From: Sanguibacter suarezii NBRC 16159 | GTDB taxonomy: Bacteria; Actinomycetota; Actinomycetes; Actinomycetales; Cellulomonadaceae | Assembly: GCF_001552735.1 (NCBI RefSeq) | Contig: NZ_BCRT01000021.1 | Location: forward strand, 1-64,000 | Direction: 5' to 3' | DNA: 64,000 bases | Shown here: piece by piece, positions 1-8,185 of the stretch | Layout of the letters: each line of letters begins with the position of its first letter | Position numbering within the stretch: position 1 is the first letter of the stretch | The notes under the pieces: model-generated | Told to the model about the DNA's origin: nothing | Seen by the model: the letters and a program-made list of their open reading frames with translations, nothing else | The model's database searches: none | Translations under genes and position numbers: made by a program

Positions 1-1
1 A

Positions 2-52
2 CGACGGCGGGGTGCACCGCACGCTTCGGCGTGTTGGCGCACCCCGTCGTCG
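2..52. terminator. Strong hairpin at left edge, likely terminator
   Basis: Two 14-nt arms (2-15 and 39-52) pair along their whole length with one G-T wobble. A second hairpin, CACGC-TTCG-GCGTG, sits in the loop. It probably ends a gene lying left of the window. No T-run follows, which is normal for high-GC actinobacterial terminators. Confidence 0.5.
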
Positions 53-202
53 CATTCCTCCAGGACAATGGGCACGACGCGCTCGGCCAGGCAGTGCGCT
101 CCCGACCCGCACGGCGCTGCTCCTCGGCCCGTCACCACCGGGAGAGCGGCCCGGCAGACGCCCACTCACGCGCCATCCGACCGACCTCATTGGGAGTCCT
201 CC

Positions 203-826
203 GTGACCACGCCACCCCCGGACCAGCTGCGCATCTGCGTCGTCGGAGACGAGCTCGCCGCCGGGGTGGGTGACCCCAAGGGGCTGGGGTGGCTGGGACG
301 GGTCACCGCACGCACCCACGCCCCCTCCCTGACCATGGTCTTCCCGCTCGCCGTGCCCGGTGAGACGACCACGGCGCTGAGCGCGCGCTGGGAGGACGAG
401 TTCAACCGACGGGCCTCCCACGACCCGCGCATCGATCAGCGGATCGTCATCGCCCTGGGACGCTCCGACCTCGCCGCGGGCCTGACCCTGGCGCGCAGCC
501 GGCTCAACCTCGCCAACATCCTCGACGTCGCCGACGACCGGCGGATCTCCGCCTTCGTCGTCGGTCCGCCGCCCGGCCTGGCCGCGGACCGCGACCGTCT
601 CGCTGAGCTCTCTGCGGCCTTCGCCGACGTCGCCAACCGGCGCCGGGTGCCCTATGTCGACACCTTCACCCCGCTGGTCAACCACGAGCAGTGGCTCGGC
701 GACCTGGCCGCCAACGGCACCGTGTACCCCGGGCAGGCCGGGTACGGCCTCATGGCGTGGCTCGTGCTGCACACCGGCTGGTACCGCTGGCTCGGCCTGC
801 CCGACGACGAGGCCTCCGGCAGCTGA
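203..826 (+). CDS. SGNH/GDSL hydrolase-like protein lacking catalytic residues
   Basis: The 207-aa product has the alpha/beta pattern of SGNH hydrolases: strand RICVVGDE (10-17), a middle block IALGRSDL and a C-terminal YPGQAGYGLMAW block (175-186). The usual nucleophile motif GDS is GDE (15-17), the Asn of the GxND block is Ser (GRSD), and the C-terminal catalytic His position is Tyr175. Hydrolase activity is therefore doubtful, and a binding role is an inference only. The GTG at 203 is chosen because GGGAG precedes it at 192-196; the frame is open further upstream, to 68, but without family similarity. The gene stands alone and converges on the next one across a strong terminator. Confidence 0.75.
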   Translation: MTTPPPDQLRICVVGDELAAGVGDPKGLGWLGRVTARTHAPSLTMVFPLAVPGETTTALSARWEDEFNRRASHDPRIDQRIVIALGRSDLAAGLTLARSRLNLANILDVADDRRISAFVVGPPPGLAADRDRLAELSAAFADVANRRRVPYVDTFTPLVNHEQWLGDLAANGTVYPGQAGYGLMAWLVLHTGWYRWLGLPDDEASGS

Positions 827-830
827 CCCC

Positions 831-876
831 AGCCCCCGTGCCTGCACCGGCTCGTCCTGGGGCAGGCACGGGGGCT
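831..876. terminator. Bidirectional terminator between convergent genes
   Basis: Perfect 15-bp inverted repeat, arms 831-845 and 862-876 with a 16-nt loop, lying exactly between the convergent stop codons of the SGNH-like gene (+) and the DUF4097 gene (-). Confidence 0.85.
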
Positions 877-882
877 TCTGGG

Positions 883-1749
883 CTACTCCGTGCGGGAGAC
901 GACGACGTCGCCGGAGACCGTGTTCGCGGTGAGGAACACCGTCGCGCCGGGCTCAGCGCGCTCGACGAGCGCCGTCCGGCCGCCCTGACTGCCGTCCTGC
1001 CCGCCCCGGTTGCGCAGGTCGGCGCCGTCGAGGCTGATGGTGCCGGTGACCGACCGCACCCGCAGGTCGACCCCGCTCTCGGCAGGCACCCGCAGGGCGA
1101 CCCGGGAGGAGATGGACTTCGTGCTGATCGCGCTGGCCCCGGGGGCCGTCTCGATGCTCACCTCGCCGGAGATCGTGCTCACGTCCACCCGGCTGAGCCG
1201 ACCCGTCAGGCGCACCGAGCCCGTGGCGGTCCGTACCGCGACCGGTCCGCTCTGGTCGGTCACCGACACCCGGCCCGCGGCGGTGGAGACGGTGACCGCC
1301 CCGGTCACCGCGATGGTCTCGACGCTGCCGTCGACCGTCGTCACCGAGACCGGTGCGGTGAGGTCCTGGACGGTCACGTCCGCGCGCACGGTCGTGACCC
1401 GCACCGAGGCGGCACGTGGCACCCGCACGATGATCTCCGCCGCGTCCTGGTCCCGCAGCCCCTGCACCCGCCGGGCGATGCCGTCGATGCCGGTGAAGTC
1501 GTAGGAGACCTTGAAGGTGTCGTCGGTCAGCGTCGCGGCCAGCGGCCGCTCGGAGAGGGAGACCACATCGAGCTCGACGTCGAGGCGGTCGTGCGCCTCC
1601 ACCCGCACCGAGCCGGCGGTGGTCGCCACGACCACCGAGGTGATCGGCCCACCGGTCGCGGTGACGTCCGCGCCGACGTCGCTCGCGTTGGCGACCAGCG
1701 TGGTGCGTACCGTTCGTGGCTCGGCGATGACCCAGGACTCGTTCCTCAT
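883..1749 (-). CDS. DUF4097 beta-strand repeat family protein
   Basis: 288 aa, almost entirely short beta-strand repeats of the form 'V.V.T..G.V', as in the DUF4097 (adhesin-like beta-helix) family found in many actinobacteria. No signal peptide or membrane segment is seen, so a cytoplasmic or peripheral location is likely. The start is the ATG at 1749, preceded by AAGGAG seven bases upstream. The open frame runs on upstream to 2358, but that part lies antiparallel within pilT in another frame and is not coding. It follows pilT on the same strand after 61 bp and may be co-transcribed. Function unknown. Confidence 0.8.
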   Translation of the reverse strand: MRNESWVIAEPRTVRTTLVANASDVGADVTATGGPITSVVVATTAGSVRVEAHDRLDVELDVVSLSERPLAATLTDDTFKVSYDFTGIDGIARRVQGLRDQDAAEIIVRVPRAASVRVTTVRADVTVQDLTAPVSVTTVDGSVETIAVTGAVTVSTAAGRVSVTDQSGPVAVRTATGSVRLTGRLSRVDVSTISGEVSIETAPGASAISTKSISSRVALRVPAESGVDLRVRSVTGTISLDGADLRNRGGQDGSQGGRTALVERAEPGATVFLTANTVSGDVVVSRTE

Positions 1750-1810
1750 GCGTGCTCCTTCGTCGCGGTGTCCACCCACCGTAGACCGGAGCCCCGACCA
1801 GGACAACGGG

Positions 1811-2899
1811 TCAGGCGAGCAGTCCCGCCCCACGCAGCTCGACCGTGAGGTCCTGCGGGTTCGTGGAGGCCCCGCAGGCCTCCTCGTAGGTGATGACGCC
1901 GTCCCGGACCAGGTCGAAGAGGTGCTGGTCGAAGGTCTGCATCTTGTAGTACTCCCCGTCCTTGATGAGGTCGAAGAGCGGCGGGTTGTCGGCCGGGCTG
2001 ACGATCGCCTCGGCTGTGCGCCCGGTGTTGACCAAGACCTCGGAGACCACGCGGCGGCCCGTGCCGTCCGCGCGGCGCACCAGGCGCTGGGAGACGATCC
2101 CGCGCAGCGCCTGGGACAGGGCCGTGCGGGCCTGCACCTGCTCGTGCGGGGGGAAGAAGTCGACGATGCGGTTGACCGTCTCCTGCGCGTCGATGGTGTG
2201 CAGGGTGGACATGACCAGGTGGCCGGTCTCGGCGGCCTGCAGCGCGGCGCGAACGGTCTCGGCGTCGCGCATCTCGCCCACGAGGATGACGTCGGGGTCC
2301 TGACGCATGGCAGCGCGCAGCGCGGAGTTGAAGTCGGCGGTGTCGTGGCGCACCTCACGCTGGGAGATGATCGCCTTCTTGTCGGTGTGCAGCACCTCGA
2401 TCGGGTCCTCGATCGAGATGATGTTCACCTCGCGCAGGGTGTTGATGAGGTCGACCATGGAGGCCAGCGTCGTCGTCTTGCCCGCACCGGTGGGGCCGGT
2501 GACCAGGACGAGGCCGCGCGGCTCGAGCGCCAGCTCGCCCACCACCTCGGGCAGGCCCAGCTCAGAGATGGACAGCACACCCTCGGTCACGCGACGGAAG
2601 ACCATCCCGACGTGCCCGCGCGCCTGGTAGGCGTTGACGCGGAACCGCCCGACGCCGTCGAGCTGGTAGGCGAAGTCCGCCTCGTGGGTGCGCTCGAAGT
2701 CGGTGAGGAAGGAGTCCGGGAGCACCTCGGAGAGCATGCTGATGGTGTCCTCGGGCGTCAGCTCAGGCGTCTGCAGACGTCGCAGCCGGCCGTCGACCCG
2801 CACCCGTGGGGAGGATCCGACCTTGCAGTGCAGGTCGGAGGCACCGGTGCTCGCAAGGGCGTGGAGGAGCGGGATGATGGACTGGCGCTGTGAGCTCAC
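1811..2899 (-). CDS. pilT: PilT-family type IV pilus retraction ATPase
   Basis: 362 aa, normal PilT length. Walker A GPTGAGKT at 135-142, an Asp-box IEDPIE near 163, Walker B DVILVGEM at 203-210 followed by RD, and the His-box HLVMSTLHT at 227-235 are all present, so ATPase activity is expected. The N-terminal PAS-like domain (roughly 1-110) is intact. PilT hexamers power pilus retraction at the inner membrane base. No pilB, pilC, pilin or prepilin peptidase lies in the window, so its partners must be elsewhere or it has another role. The DUF4097 gene follows 61 bp downstream. Confidence 0.93.
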   Translation of the reverse strand: MSSQRQSIIPLLHALASTGASDLHCKVGSSPRVRVDGRLRRLQTPELTPEDTISMLSEVLPDSFLTDFERTHEADFAYQLDGVGRFRVNAYQARGHVGMVFRRVTEGVLSISELGLPEVVGELALEPRGLVLVTGPTGAGKTTTLASMVDLINTLREVNIISIEDPIEVLHTDKKAIISQREVRHDTADFNSALRAAMRQDPDVILVGEMRDAETVRAALQAAETGHLVMSTLHTIDAQETVNRIVDFFPPHEQVQARTALSQALRGIVSQRLVRRADGTGRRVVSEVLVNTGRTAEAIVSPADNPPLFDLIKDGEYYKMQTFDQHLFDLVRDGVITYEEACGASTNPQDLTVELRGAGLLA

Positions 2900-3109
2900 G
2901 CCCCATCATCGGCACTCAGGCGGCCCCACTTGAGGGACCCGCACACCTCGTCGGCGTCTCCTGCGACCCCCGCCCAGCCCCCGCCCGAGCCACGATCTGG
3001 CGCTGGCGCAGGCGCAGGTGCGGGGCACCCCCGGTTTTGTGGGACCATAGTAGCCAGGCACGTGCGGCCACACGCGCGGCTTCCAGTCCTTCGATTCAAG
3101 GAGATCACT

Positions 3110-3184
3110 ATGAGCAAGCGCGGACGCAAGCGTCGTAGCCGCAAGGGCAACGCAGCGAACCACGGCAAGCGTCCCAACGCCTGA
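3110..3184 (+). CDS. 50S ribosomal protein bL37 (24 aa)
   Basis: A 24-residue, very basic protein (MSKRGRKRRSRKG... ending NHGKRPNA) that matches the small actinobacterial large-subunit protein bL37 described in mycobacterial ribosomes. It has a good ribosome site, AAGGAG about 7 bases before the ATG, and is immediately followed by a strong terminator, so it is a complete single-gene transcription unit. It is short enough that automatic gene calling often misses it. The identification rests on sequence pattern and size. Confidence 0.85.
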   Translation: MSKRGRKRRSRKGNAANHGKRPNA

Positions 3185-3204
3185 TTCGCGTTGTGAGCAT
3201 GCAG

Positions 3205-3235
3205 AAGGGCCCCGTCGCACAGCGACGGGGCCCTT
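3205..3235 (+). terminator. Terminator of bL37 gene
   Basis: Perfect 14-bp stem (3205-3218 with 3222-3235) and a 3-nt loop, GC-rich, starting 20 bases after the bL37 stop. It also faces the end of rsrA on the other strand. Confidence 0.85.
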
Positions 3236-3307
3236 CGTCTTGCTCTGTATCTCTCGCTCCGACCAGGACAGCGACCCGACGCTGGGTCGTCCCGGTCCGG
3301 GGCCCGG

Positions 3308-3553
3308 TCAGCCCTGTGAAGCGAGCTTGCTGATCTGCAGGTGGATCTTGAGCCGCAGGTGCTCCGGAGCCTGCTCCGTGCACGAGCGGCGCAGGAGCCG
3401 CTTGACGAGCTCGTCGATGCTCAGCTCGGCCAGGCACGGGCTGCAGTCCGCGACATGGGCCCGCATCCGTTCAGCGTCGCTGTCGGTCATCTCCGAGTCG
3501 AGGTACTCGAAAAGATGAGCGATGACGTCGTCGCAGTTGTCGTTGGTGCTCAC
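3308..3553 (-). CDS. rsrA: Zinc-binding anti-sigma factor of the RsrA/RshA type
   Basis: 81 aa with the ZAS motif HxxxCxxC (His33, Cys37, Cys40) plus an N-terminal Cys7, the four zinc/thiol residues of redox-sensing anti-sigma factors. An extra Cys58 is present. In the family, oxidation forms a disulfide, zinc leaves and the sigma factor is released. The gene begins with GTG overlapping the sigma factor stop by four bases (GTGA), and AAGGAGG inside the sigma gene end serves as its ribosome site, so the two are translationally coupled. Its partner is the adjacent SigH/SigR. Confidence 0.92.
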   Translation of the reverse strand: MSTNDNCDDVIAHLFEYLDSEMTDSDAERMRAHVADCSPCLAELSIDELVKRLLRRSCTEQAPEHLRLKIHLQISKLASQG

Positions 3554-4200
3554 CGCACATCCTCCTTACCGTCGTGTCCTGTCGTGGCGGGGCCCTTCTG
3601 ACCCGAGCCGGTAAATCCTCGGTCGATCGCGTAGTCGTTGAGCAGCTCGCGCAGCTGCGCACGCCCCCGATGCAGCCGGGACATGACCGTCCCGATCGGG
3701 GTGCCCATGATCTCCGCGATCTCCTTGTACGGGAAGCCCTCGACATCGGCCAGGTACACCGCGATCCGCCGGTCCTCGGGGATCTCCTGCAGCGCTCGCT
3801 TGACGTCGGAGTCGGGGAGGCGGTCCAGCGCCTCGGCCTCGGCCGAGCGCAGACCGGTCGAGGTGTGCGACGCGGCACGCGCGATCTGCCAGTCCTCGAC
3901 GTCCTCAGCGGCCGACTGCAGCGGTTCGCGCTGCTTCTTGCGGTAGGTGTTGATGAAGGTGTTCGTCAGGATGCGGTACAGCCACGCCTTGAGGTTCGTG
4001 TCTGGCCGGTACTGGTGGAAGGCCGCGAAGGCCTTCGCGAACGTCTCCTGGACCAGATCCTCGGCGTCGCTCGGGTTGCGCGTCATGCGCAGCGCGGCCG
4101 AGTAGAGCTGGTCGAGATGCACCAGAGCATCCTTCTCGAACCGCTGGGTCCTCGCGAGGTCGCCCTCGGTCTCGGGCGCGCGGTTGGTGTCCTCAGTCAT
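3550..4200 (-). CDS. sigH: ECF RNA polymerase sigma factor SigH/SigR
   Basis: 216 aa from the ATG at 4200. Region 2 is clear ([20 protein letters not shown], then [10 protein letters not shown] and WLYRILTN), as is region 4 ([42 protein letters not shown]). Closest in pattern to Streptomyces SigR and mycobacterial SigH, which run the disulfide and heat stress regulon. In-frame upstream starts exist at 4224 (ATG, preceded by AGGGGGGC) and 4287 (GTG), so longer isoforms are possible, as known for Streptomyces SigR. A consensus SigR-type promoter lies just upstream, implying autoregulation. Followed by its anti-sigma gene with overlap. Confidence 0.93.
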   Translation of the reverse strand: MTEDTNRAPETEGDLARTQRFEKDALVHLDQLYSAALRMTRNPSDAEDLVQETFAKAFAAFHQYRPDTNLKAWLYRILTNTFINTYRKKQREPLQSAAEDVEDWQIARAASHTSTGLRSAEAEALDRLPDSDVKRALQEIPEDRRIAVYLADVEGFPYKEIAEIMGTPIGTVMSRLHRGRAQLRELLNDYAIDRGFTGSGQKGPATTGHDGKEDVR

Positions 4201-4296
4201 CACGACCGAGCCTAGTGCCACCATTGCCCCCCTGCCTGCACGCGTGCCCACCCGGGGGCCGCTGTCTTCGAGTACACATGTCGTCACTCTGCCTTC

Positions 4297-4323
4297 AACA
4301 CGGCCACCCAGCTGCTCATTCCC
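4297..4323 (-). promoter_or_regulatory. SigH/SigR-type autoregulatory promoter
   Basis: On the minus strand the sequence reads GGGAAT (4318-4323), exactly 18 bases, then GTT (4297-4299). This is the classical SigR/SigH consensus (GGAAT-N18-GTT). It points at sigH, so the sigma factor is expected to drive its own operon when RsrA is oxidised. The transcription start should lie near 4288-4291, very close to the GTG at 4287. Confidence 0.85.
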
Positions 4324-4426
4324 GCCGCCTCACGGCGAGGTGCCCGCGGCGGCGCCCGGCGCCGCGCCCGGGTGCGCCACCACCCCGGCGACACGTCTCA
4401 CCAGGCCAGAGGCCGACGTCGGGCGC

Positions 4427-4439
4427 TACGGTGGACCTC
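4427..4439 (+). promoter_or_regulatory. Leaderless-type -10 element of the ferritin gene
   Basis: TACGGT (4427-4432) fits the actinobacterial -10 pattern TANNNT and is followed by exactly seven bases before the ATG at 4440, the spacing expected for transcription starting on the A of the start codon. No Shine-Dalgarno sequence is visible. The same hexamer and spacing recur at 8173 and, on the minus strand, at 45331. Confidence 0.6.
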
Positions 4440-4985
4440 ATGACGACGACAGCCAGCGACTCCCAGTTCCTCTCCCTCCTGCGCGCACAGGTCGGCCACG
4501 AGCTCGACGCGCACCAGCAGTACATCGCGATCGCCGTGTGGTTCGACAGCGAGGACCTGCCCCAGCTCGCCGCGCACTTCTACGCCCAGGCCGTCGAAGA
4601 GCGCAACCACGCGATGATGCTCGTCCAGTACATGCTCGACCGGGACATCCGGGTGACCATCCCCTCCGGCGGCCCGGTGCGCAACGAGTTCTCCACGGTC
4701 GTGGAGCCGTTGCAGCTCGCCCTCGACCAGGAGAAGCAGGTCACCGACCAGATCGAGGCGATCTTCCGTGCCGCGCGCGCCGAGGGTGACGCCCTCGGCG
4801 AGCAGTTCCTGCTGTGGTTCCTCAAGGAGCAGGTCGAGGAGGTCGCCTCGGCCAACACGCTGCTGACCATCGCCCGCCGCGCCGGGGACAACCTCTTCGA
4901 CATCGAGAACTACGTCGCCCGCGAGCAGGTCGGCGACTCCGGCAAGTCCTCTGACGCGCCGTCCGCCGCCGGCGGCGCACTCTGA
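4440..4985 (+). CDS. Ferritin (non-haem iron storage protein)
   Basis: 181 aa forming a four-helix ferritin-like bundle. Iron-site residues of the ferroxidase centre are visible: E in the first helix (GHELDAHQQY), the EERNHAMM helix (ExxH), and later glutamates in DQEKQVTDQIEAIF and EQFLLWFLKEQVEEV. Length and motifs fit bacterial ferritin (Ftn/BfrB) rather than bacterioferritin or Dps. The last 20 residues are a low-complexity tail. It would oxidise and store cytoplasmic iron and limit Fenton chemistry, which fits its position divergent from the redox sigma factor. The ATG at 4440 lacks a ribosome site and appears leaderless. Confidence 0.9.
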   Translation: MTTTASDSQFLSLLRAQVGHELDAHQQYIAIAVWFDSEDLPQLAAHFYAQAVEERNHAMMLVQYMLDRDIRVTIPSGGPVRNEFSTVVEPLQLALDQEKQVTDQIEAIFRAARAEGDALGEQFLLWFLKEQVEEVASANTLLTIARRAGDNLFDIENYVAREQVGDSGKSSDAPSAAGGAL

Positions 4986-5113
4986 CCTGCCCGACGCCGG
5001 GGACCTGCGCTCGCACGCCGGGTCCCCGGCGTCGGACCTCTCGCCGCGGGAGCAGCGCACCGCGACCGTCGGCGATACAGTGACCTGGACACACGCCTGT
5101 AGGGAGACCACCG

Positions 5114-5671
5114 ATGCTGCTCCGCAAGATTGCCCGTCCGCTCCTCGCCACATGGTTCATCCGCGACGGGCTCGACGCAGCCCGCCATCCCGGCGTGCAC
5201 GTCGTGACCGCACGGGGCACGGTCGACCAGGCGACGAACGCGCTGGGGCGCGCTCCGCTCACCGACCGTCAGCTGCGCACGATCATCCAGGTGCACGGCG
5301 GGCTCACCGTCGCAGCCGGGATCTCCCTCGCCGTGGGACGCACCCCGCGCGTGGCCGCCCTGACGCTCGCCGCGCTCTCCCTGCCGCTCGCGGTCGCCGA
5401 GCAGCCCTTCACCTCAGGCCCGCGCAGCCGCGGTGACCGCACCGAACCCTTCGTGCGCCGGCTCGGCGCGATCGGGGCGGCGCTGCTCGCCGGCGTCGAC
5501 TACGAGGGACGCCCGGGCATGGGCTGGCGCCTCGAGCACGCTCGCGCGGAGCGTGCCGCGGTGAAGACCGCCACGCACACCGCGGAGATCAAGACCGCAG
5601 CCAAGGTCGCCAAGAAGACCGCCAAGAAGACGGCGAAGCAGACGGCCAAGAAGCTCTCCAAGGAGGCCTGA
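5114..5671 (+). CDS. DoxX family membrane protein with Lys/Ala-rich tail
   Basis: 185 aa. The first about 130 residues form a DoxX-like membrane domain with hydrophobic helices (IQVHGGLTVAAGISLAVG, VAALTLAALSLPLAV, LGAIGAALLAGVD). The last 35 residues are a highly basic Ala/Lys/Thr repeat (AKVAKKTAKKTAKQTAKKL) resembling histone H1 or HupB tails, unusual for DoxX proteins. The DoxX family acts with redox or membrane-stress partners in some bacteria, but the role here is unknown. Ribosome site AGGGAGA precedes the ATG, and a -10-like TACAGT lies at 5076-5081. Confidence 0.8.
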   Translation: MLLRKIARPLLATWFIRDGLDAARHPGVHVVTARGTVDQATNALGRAPLTDRQLRTIIQVHGGLTVAAGISLAVGRTPRVAALTLAALSLPLAVAEQPFTSGPRSRGDRTEPFVRRLGAIGAALLAGVDYEGRPGMGWRLEHARAERAAVKTATHTAEIKTAAKVAKKTAKKTAKQTAKKLSKEA

Positions 5672-5774
5672 GCCCGGCCGGTGAGCATCCTCGCAGCACC
5701 CACCGGTCGCGCGAGCGACCGTGGGACTGCGAGACCACACCCCTGACCGCTCCCAGGTGCCATAACCTTGGGGG

Positions 5775-7106
5775 ATGACGACCACATCTCCTGGCCTTGA
5801 CCTGTGGACCGCGCCGACCCTCGCACCGGCGCCCGGGCAGCTCTCCGCGACGGTGGAGGTACCCGGGTCGAAGTCCCTGACCAACCGCTACCTGGTGCTG
5901 GCCGCCCTGGCCGACGCACCGGGGGTGCTGCGCGGGGCGCTGCGCAGCCGGGACACCGACCTCATGGTCGAGGCGCTGCGTGCCCTCGGCGCCACCATCA
6001 CCCAGGGCGCGAGCCCGAGCGAGTGGCTCGTCACCCCCGGCACCCACGCCGGTGACGTCACCATCGACTGCGGCCTGGCCGGGACCGTCATGCGCTTCAT
6101 CCCTGCCGTGGCGGCCCTGTCCACCGGGCAGATCACCCTCGACGGCGACGCGGGCGCGCGGGTGCGCCCCATGGGCCCCATCCTCGACGGCCTGCGCGGC
6201 CTGGGTGTGCGCGTGGACGACGGCGGGCGCGGGCTGCTGCCCTTCACCATCACCGGGGCCGGCGCTGTCCGCGGGGGCTCGGTCGACGTCGATGCCTCCG
6301 CCTCGAGCCAGTTCGTCTCCGGGCTGCTGCTCGCCGCCGCGCGCTTCGACCAGGGCCTCACCCTGCGCCACACCGGGGCCACCCTGCCGAGCCTGCCGCA
6401 CATCGACATGACGGTGGCGGTGCTGCGCGAGGCCGGCGTCGAGGTGGACGACTCCCGCCCGACGATCTGGCAGGTGCGTCCCGGGCCGATCGCCGGCCGT
6501 GACGTCCGCGTGGAACCCGACCTGTCCAACGCCAGCCCGTTCCTCGCCGCCGCCCTGGTGGCCGGCGGCACCGTGCGGGTCCCCGGCTGGCCCGCCCAGA
6601 CCACCCAGCCCGGCGCGATGGTCCCGGAGATCTTCACGGCGATGGGCGCCACCACGAGCCTCGACGGCGACGTGCTCTCGGTCACCGGGACCGGCGCCGT
6701 CCACGGGATCGACATCGACCTGCACGCCGGGGGCGAGCTGGCACCCACCGTCGCTGCCCTGGCCGCACTGGCCGACTCTCCCAGCCGCCTGCGCGGGATC
6801 GCGCACCTGCGCGGACACGAGACGGACCGGCTGGCAGCGCTGGCGACCGAGATCACCCGGCTGGGCGGTCAGGTCGAGCAGACCAGCGACGGCCTGGTCA
6901 TCACCCCGCGCCCGCTGCACGGCGGCGTCTTCCACACCTACCACGACCACCGGATGGCCACCGCCGGCGCCATCATCGGGCTGCGCGTGCCCGGGGTCGA
7001 GGTCGAGAACGTCGAGACGACCGCCAAGACCCTGCCCGGCTTCACCGGGCTGTGGGGCTCGATGCTGGGCAGCGATCCGTCCGCGAGCACGGGACCGGCG
7101 ATCTGA
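5775..7106 (+). CDS. aroA: 3-phosphoshikimate 1-carboxyvinyltransferase (EPSP synthase)
   Basis: 443 aa, full length. It joins phosphoenolpyruvate to shikimate-3-phosphate in the shikimate pathway. Diagnostic pieces: [17 protein letters not shown] near the start (phosphate and substrate-binding Lys-Ser), the GLAGTVMRF loop, [14 protein letters not shown], and the C-terminal [12 protein letters not shown] and [14 protein letters not shown] blocks. GGGGG lies next to the ATG, and TAACCT ends six bases before it, so either a short-leader or leaderless start is possible. rsgA begins four bases after its stop, an arrangement common in actinobacteria. Confidence 0.96.
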   Translation: MTTTSPGLDLWTAPTLAPAPGQLSATVEVPGSKSLTNRYLVLAALADAPGVLRGALRSRDTDLMVEALRALGATITQGASPSEWLVTPGTHAGDVTIDCGLAGTVMRFIPAVAALSTGQITLDGDAGARVRPMGPILDGLRGLGVRVDDGGRGLLPFTITGAGAVRGGSVDVDASASSQFVSGLLLAAARFDQGLTLRHTGATLPSLPHIDMTVAVLREAGVEVDDSRPTIWQVRPGPIAGRDVRVEPDLSNASPFLAAALVAGGTVRVPGWPAQTTQPGAMVPEIFTAMGATTSLDGDVLSVTGTGAVHGIDIDLHAGGELAPTVAALAALADSPSRLRGIAHLRGHETDRLAALATEITRLGGQVEQTSDGLVITPRPLHGGVFHTYHDHRMATAGAIIGLRVPGVEVENVETTAKTLPGFTGLWGSMLGSDPSASTGPAI

Positions 7107-7110
7107 CCTG

Positions 7111-8148
7111 ATGATGTCGCGCCGCCCCACCGACGAGTCGGACTTCCACTCCCGCCCCAGCAAGCGCGGGAGCCGACCGCGGACCAAGACCCGCCCCGAG
7201 CACGAGGACGCCGTGACCGGCCTGGTCACCGGAGTCGACCGCGGCCGGTACACCCTGCTCATCGACGAGAACCTGCCTGACGAGCACTCCATCATCGCGA
7301 TGAAGGCCCGCGAGCTCTCCCGCAACCGGGTGGTCTGCGGCGACCGGGTCGACGTCGTCGGCGACACCTCCGGGGAGGACGGCACCCTCGCCCGGATCGT
7401 GCGGATCACCGACCGCACGACCGTGCTCCGCCGCACCGCGGACGACACCGACCCCTACGAGCGGATCATCGTCGCCAACGCCGACCAGCTCGTCATCGTC
7501 ACCGCGCTGGCCGAGCCCGAGCCGCGTACGCGGATGATCGACCGTTGCGTCGTCGCCGCCTACGACGCGGGGATGGACGTGCTGCTCTGCCTCACCAAGG
7601 GCGACCTGGCCTCCCCCGACGCGCTGCGCGCCCTGTACGAGCCGATCGGCGTGTCCGTGGTGACCACCTACCGCGACGCCGACGGCGCCATCACGCCCCT
7701 CGACGAGGTGCGGGCAGCCCTGGCCGGCCGCACCTCGGTGTTCGTGGGTCACTCCGGTGTTGGCAAGTCCACCCTGGTCAACGCCCTCGTGCCGGGTGCC
7801 CGGCGCACCGTCGGCGTCGTCAACGACGTCACCGGACGCGGCCGGCAGACCTCGACCTCGGCGGTCGCGCTGCGGCTGCCCGAGTACGACGGTGAGCGCG
7901 GCTGGGTCATCGACACCCCCGGTGTGCGGTCCTTCGGTCTGGCGCACGTCCAGGTGGAGAACCTGCTCACCGCCTTCGACGACCTCGCCGAGGTGGCCGA
8001 GGAGTGCCCGCGCGGGTGCACGCACCTGGAGGGCTCCCCCGACTGCGCCCTCGACGAGTGGGTGGCTGCTGCTCCGGACGAGACGGTCCGCGAGGCCCGT
8101 GCCGCACGGCTGGACTCCTTCCGCAGGCTCCTCACAGCGCGCGCCTAG
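7111..8148 (+). CDS. rsgA: Ribosome small-subunit maturation GTPase RsgA
   Basis: 345 aa. The circularly permuted GTPase order is seen: G4/G5-like region first ([22 protein letters not shown]), then the P-loop [14 protein letters not shown], the T-containing switch region and [10 protein letters not shown]. The C-terminal zinc module is visible as [17 protein letters not shown] (Cys-Cys-His-Cys). RsgA checks and completes late 30S assembly. Two adjacent ATGs (7111, 7114) can start it. It is translated from the aroA transcript, four bases downstream. Confidence 0.94.
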   Translation: MMSRRPTDESDFHSRPSKRGSRPRTKTRPEHEDAVTGLVTGVDRGRYTLLIDENLPDEHSIIAMKARELSRNRVVCGDRVDVVGDTSGEDGTLARIVRITDRTTVLRRTADDTDPYERIIVANADQLVIVTALAEPEPRTRMIDRCVVAAYDAGMDVLLCLTKGDLASPDALRALYEPIGVSVVTTYRDADGAITPLDEVRAALAGRTSVFVGHSGVGKSTLVNALVPGARRTVGVVNDVTGRGRQTSTSAVALRLPEYDGERGWVIDTPGVRSFGLAHVQVENLLTAFDDLAEVAEECPRGCTHLEGSPDCALDEWVAAAPDETVREARAARLDSFRRLLTARA

Positions 8149-8172
8149 TCGCTGGTCACCACCGCGCAGCGC

Positions 8173-8185
8173 TACGGTGAGGACC
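8173..8185 (+). promoter_or_regulatory. Leaderless-type -10 element of hisN
   Basis: TACGGT (8173-8178), seven bases, then ATG at 8186, identical in hexamer and spacing to the element before the ferritin gene. No Shine-Dalgarno sequence is present, so hisN can be transcribed independently of aroA-rsgA as a leaderless message. Confidence 0.6.

Noticed and set aside
1750-2358. Upstream extension of the DUF4097 frame (491 codons in total)
   Set aside because: It is an alternate frame within pilT on the same strand, Arg/Pro/Ser-rich and without family similarity; the ATG at 1749 has a proper ribosome site.
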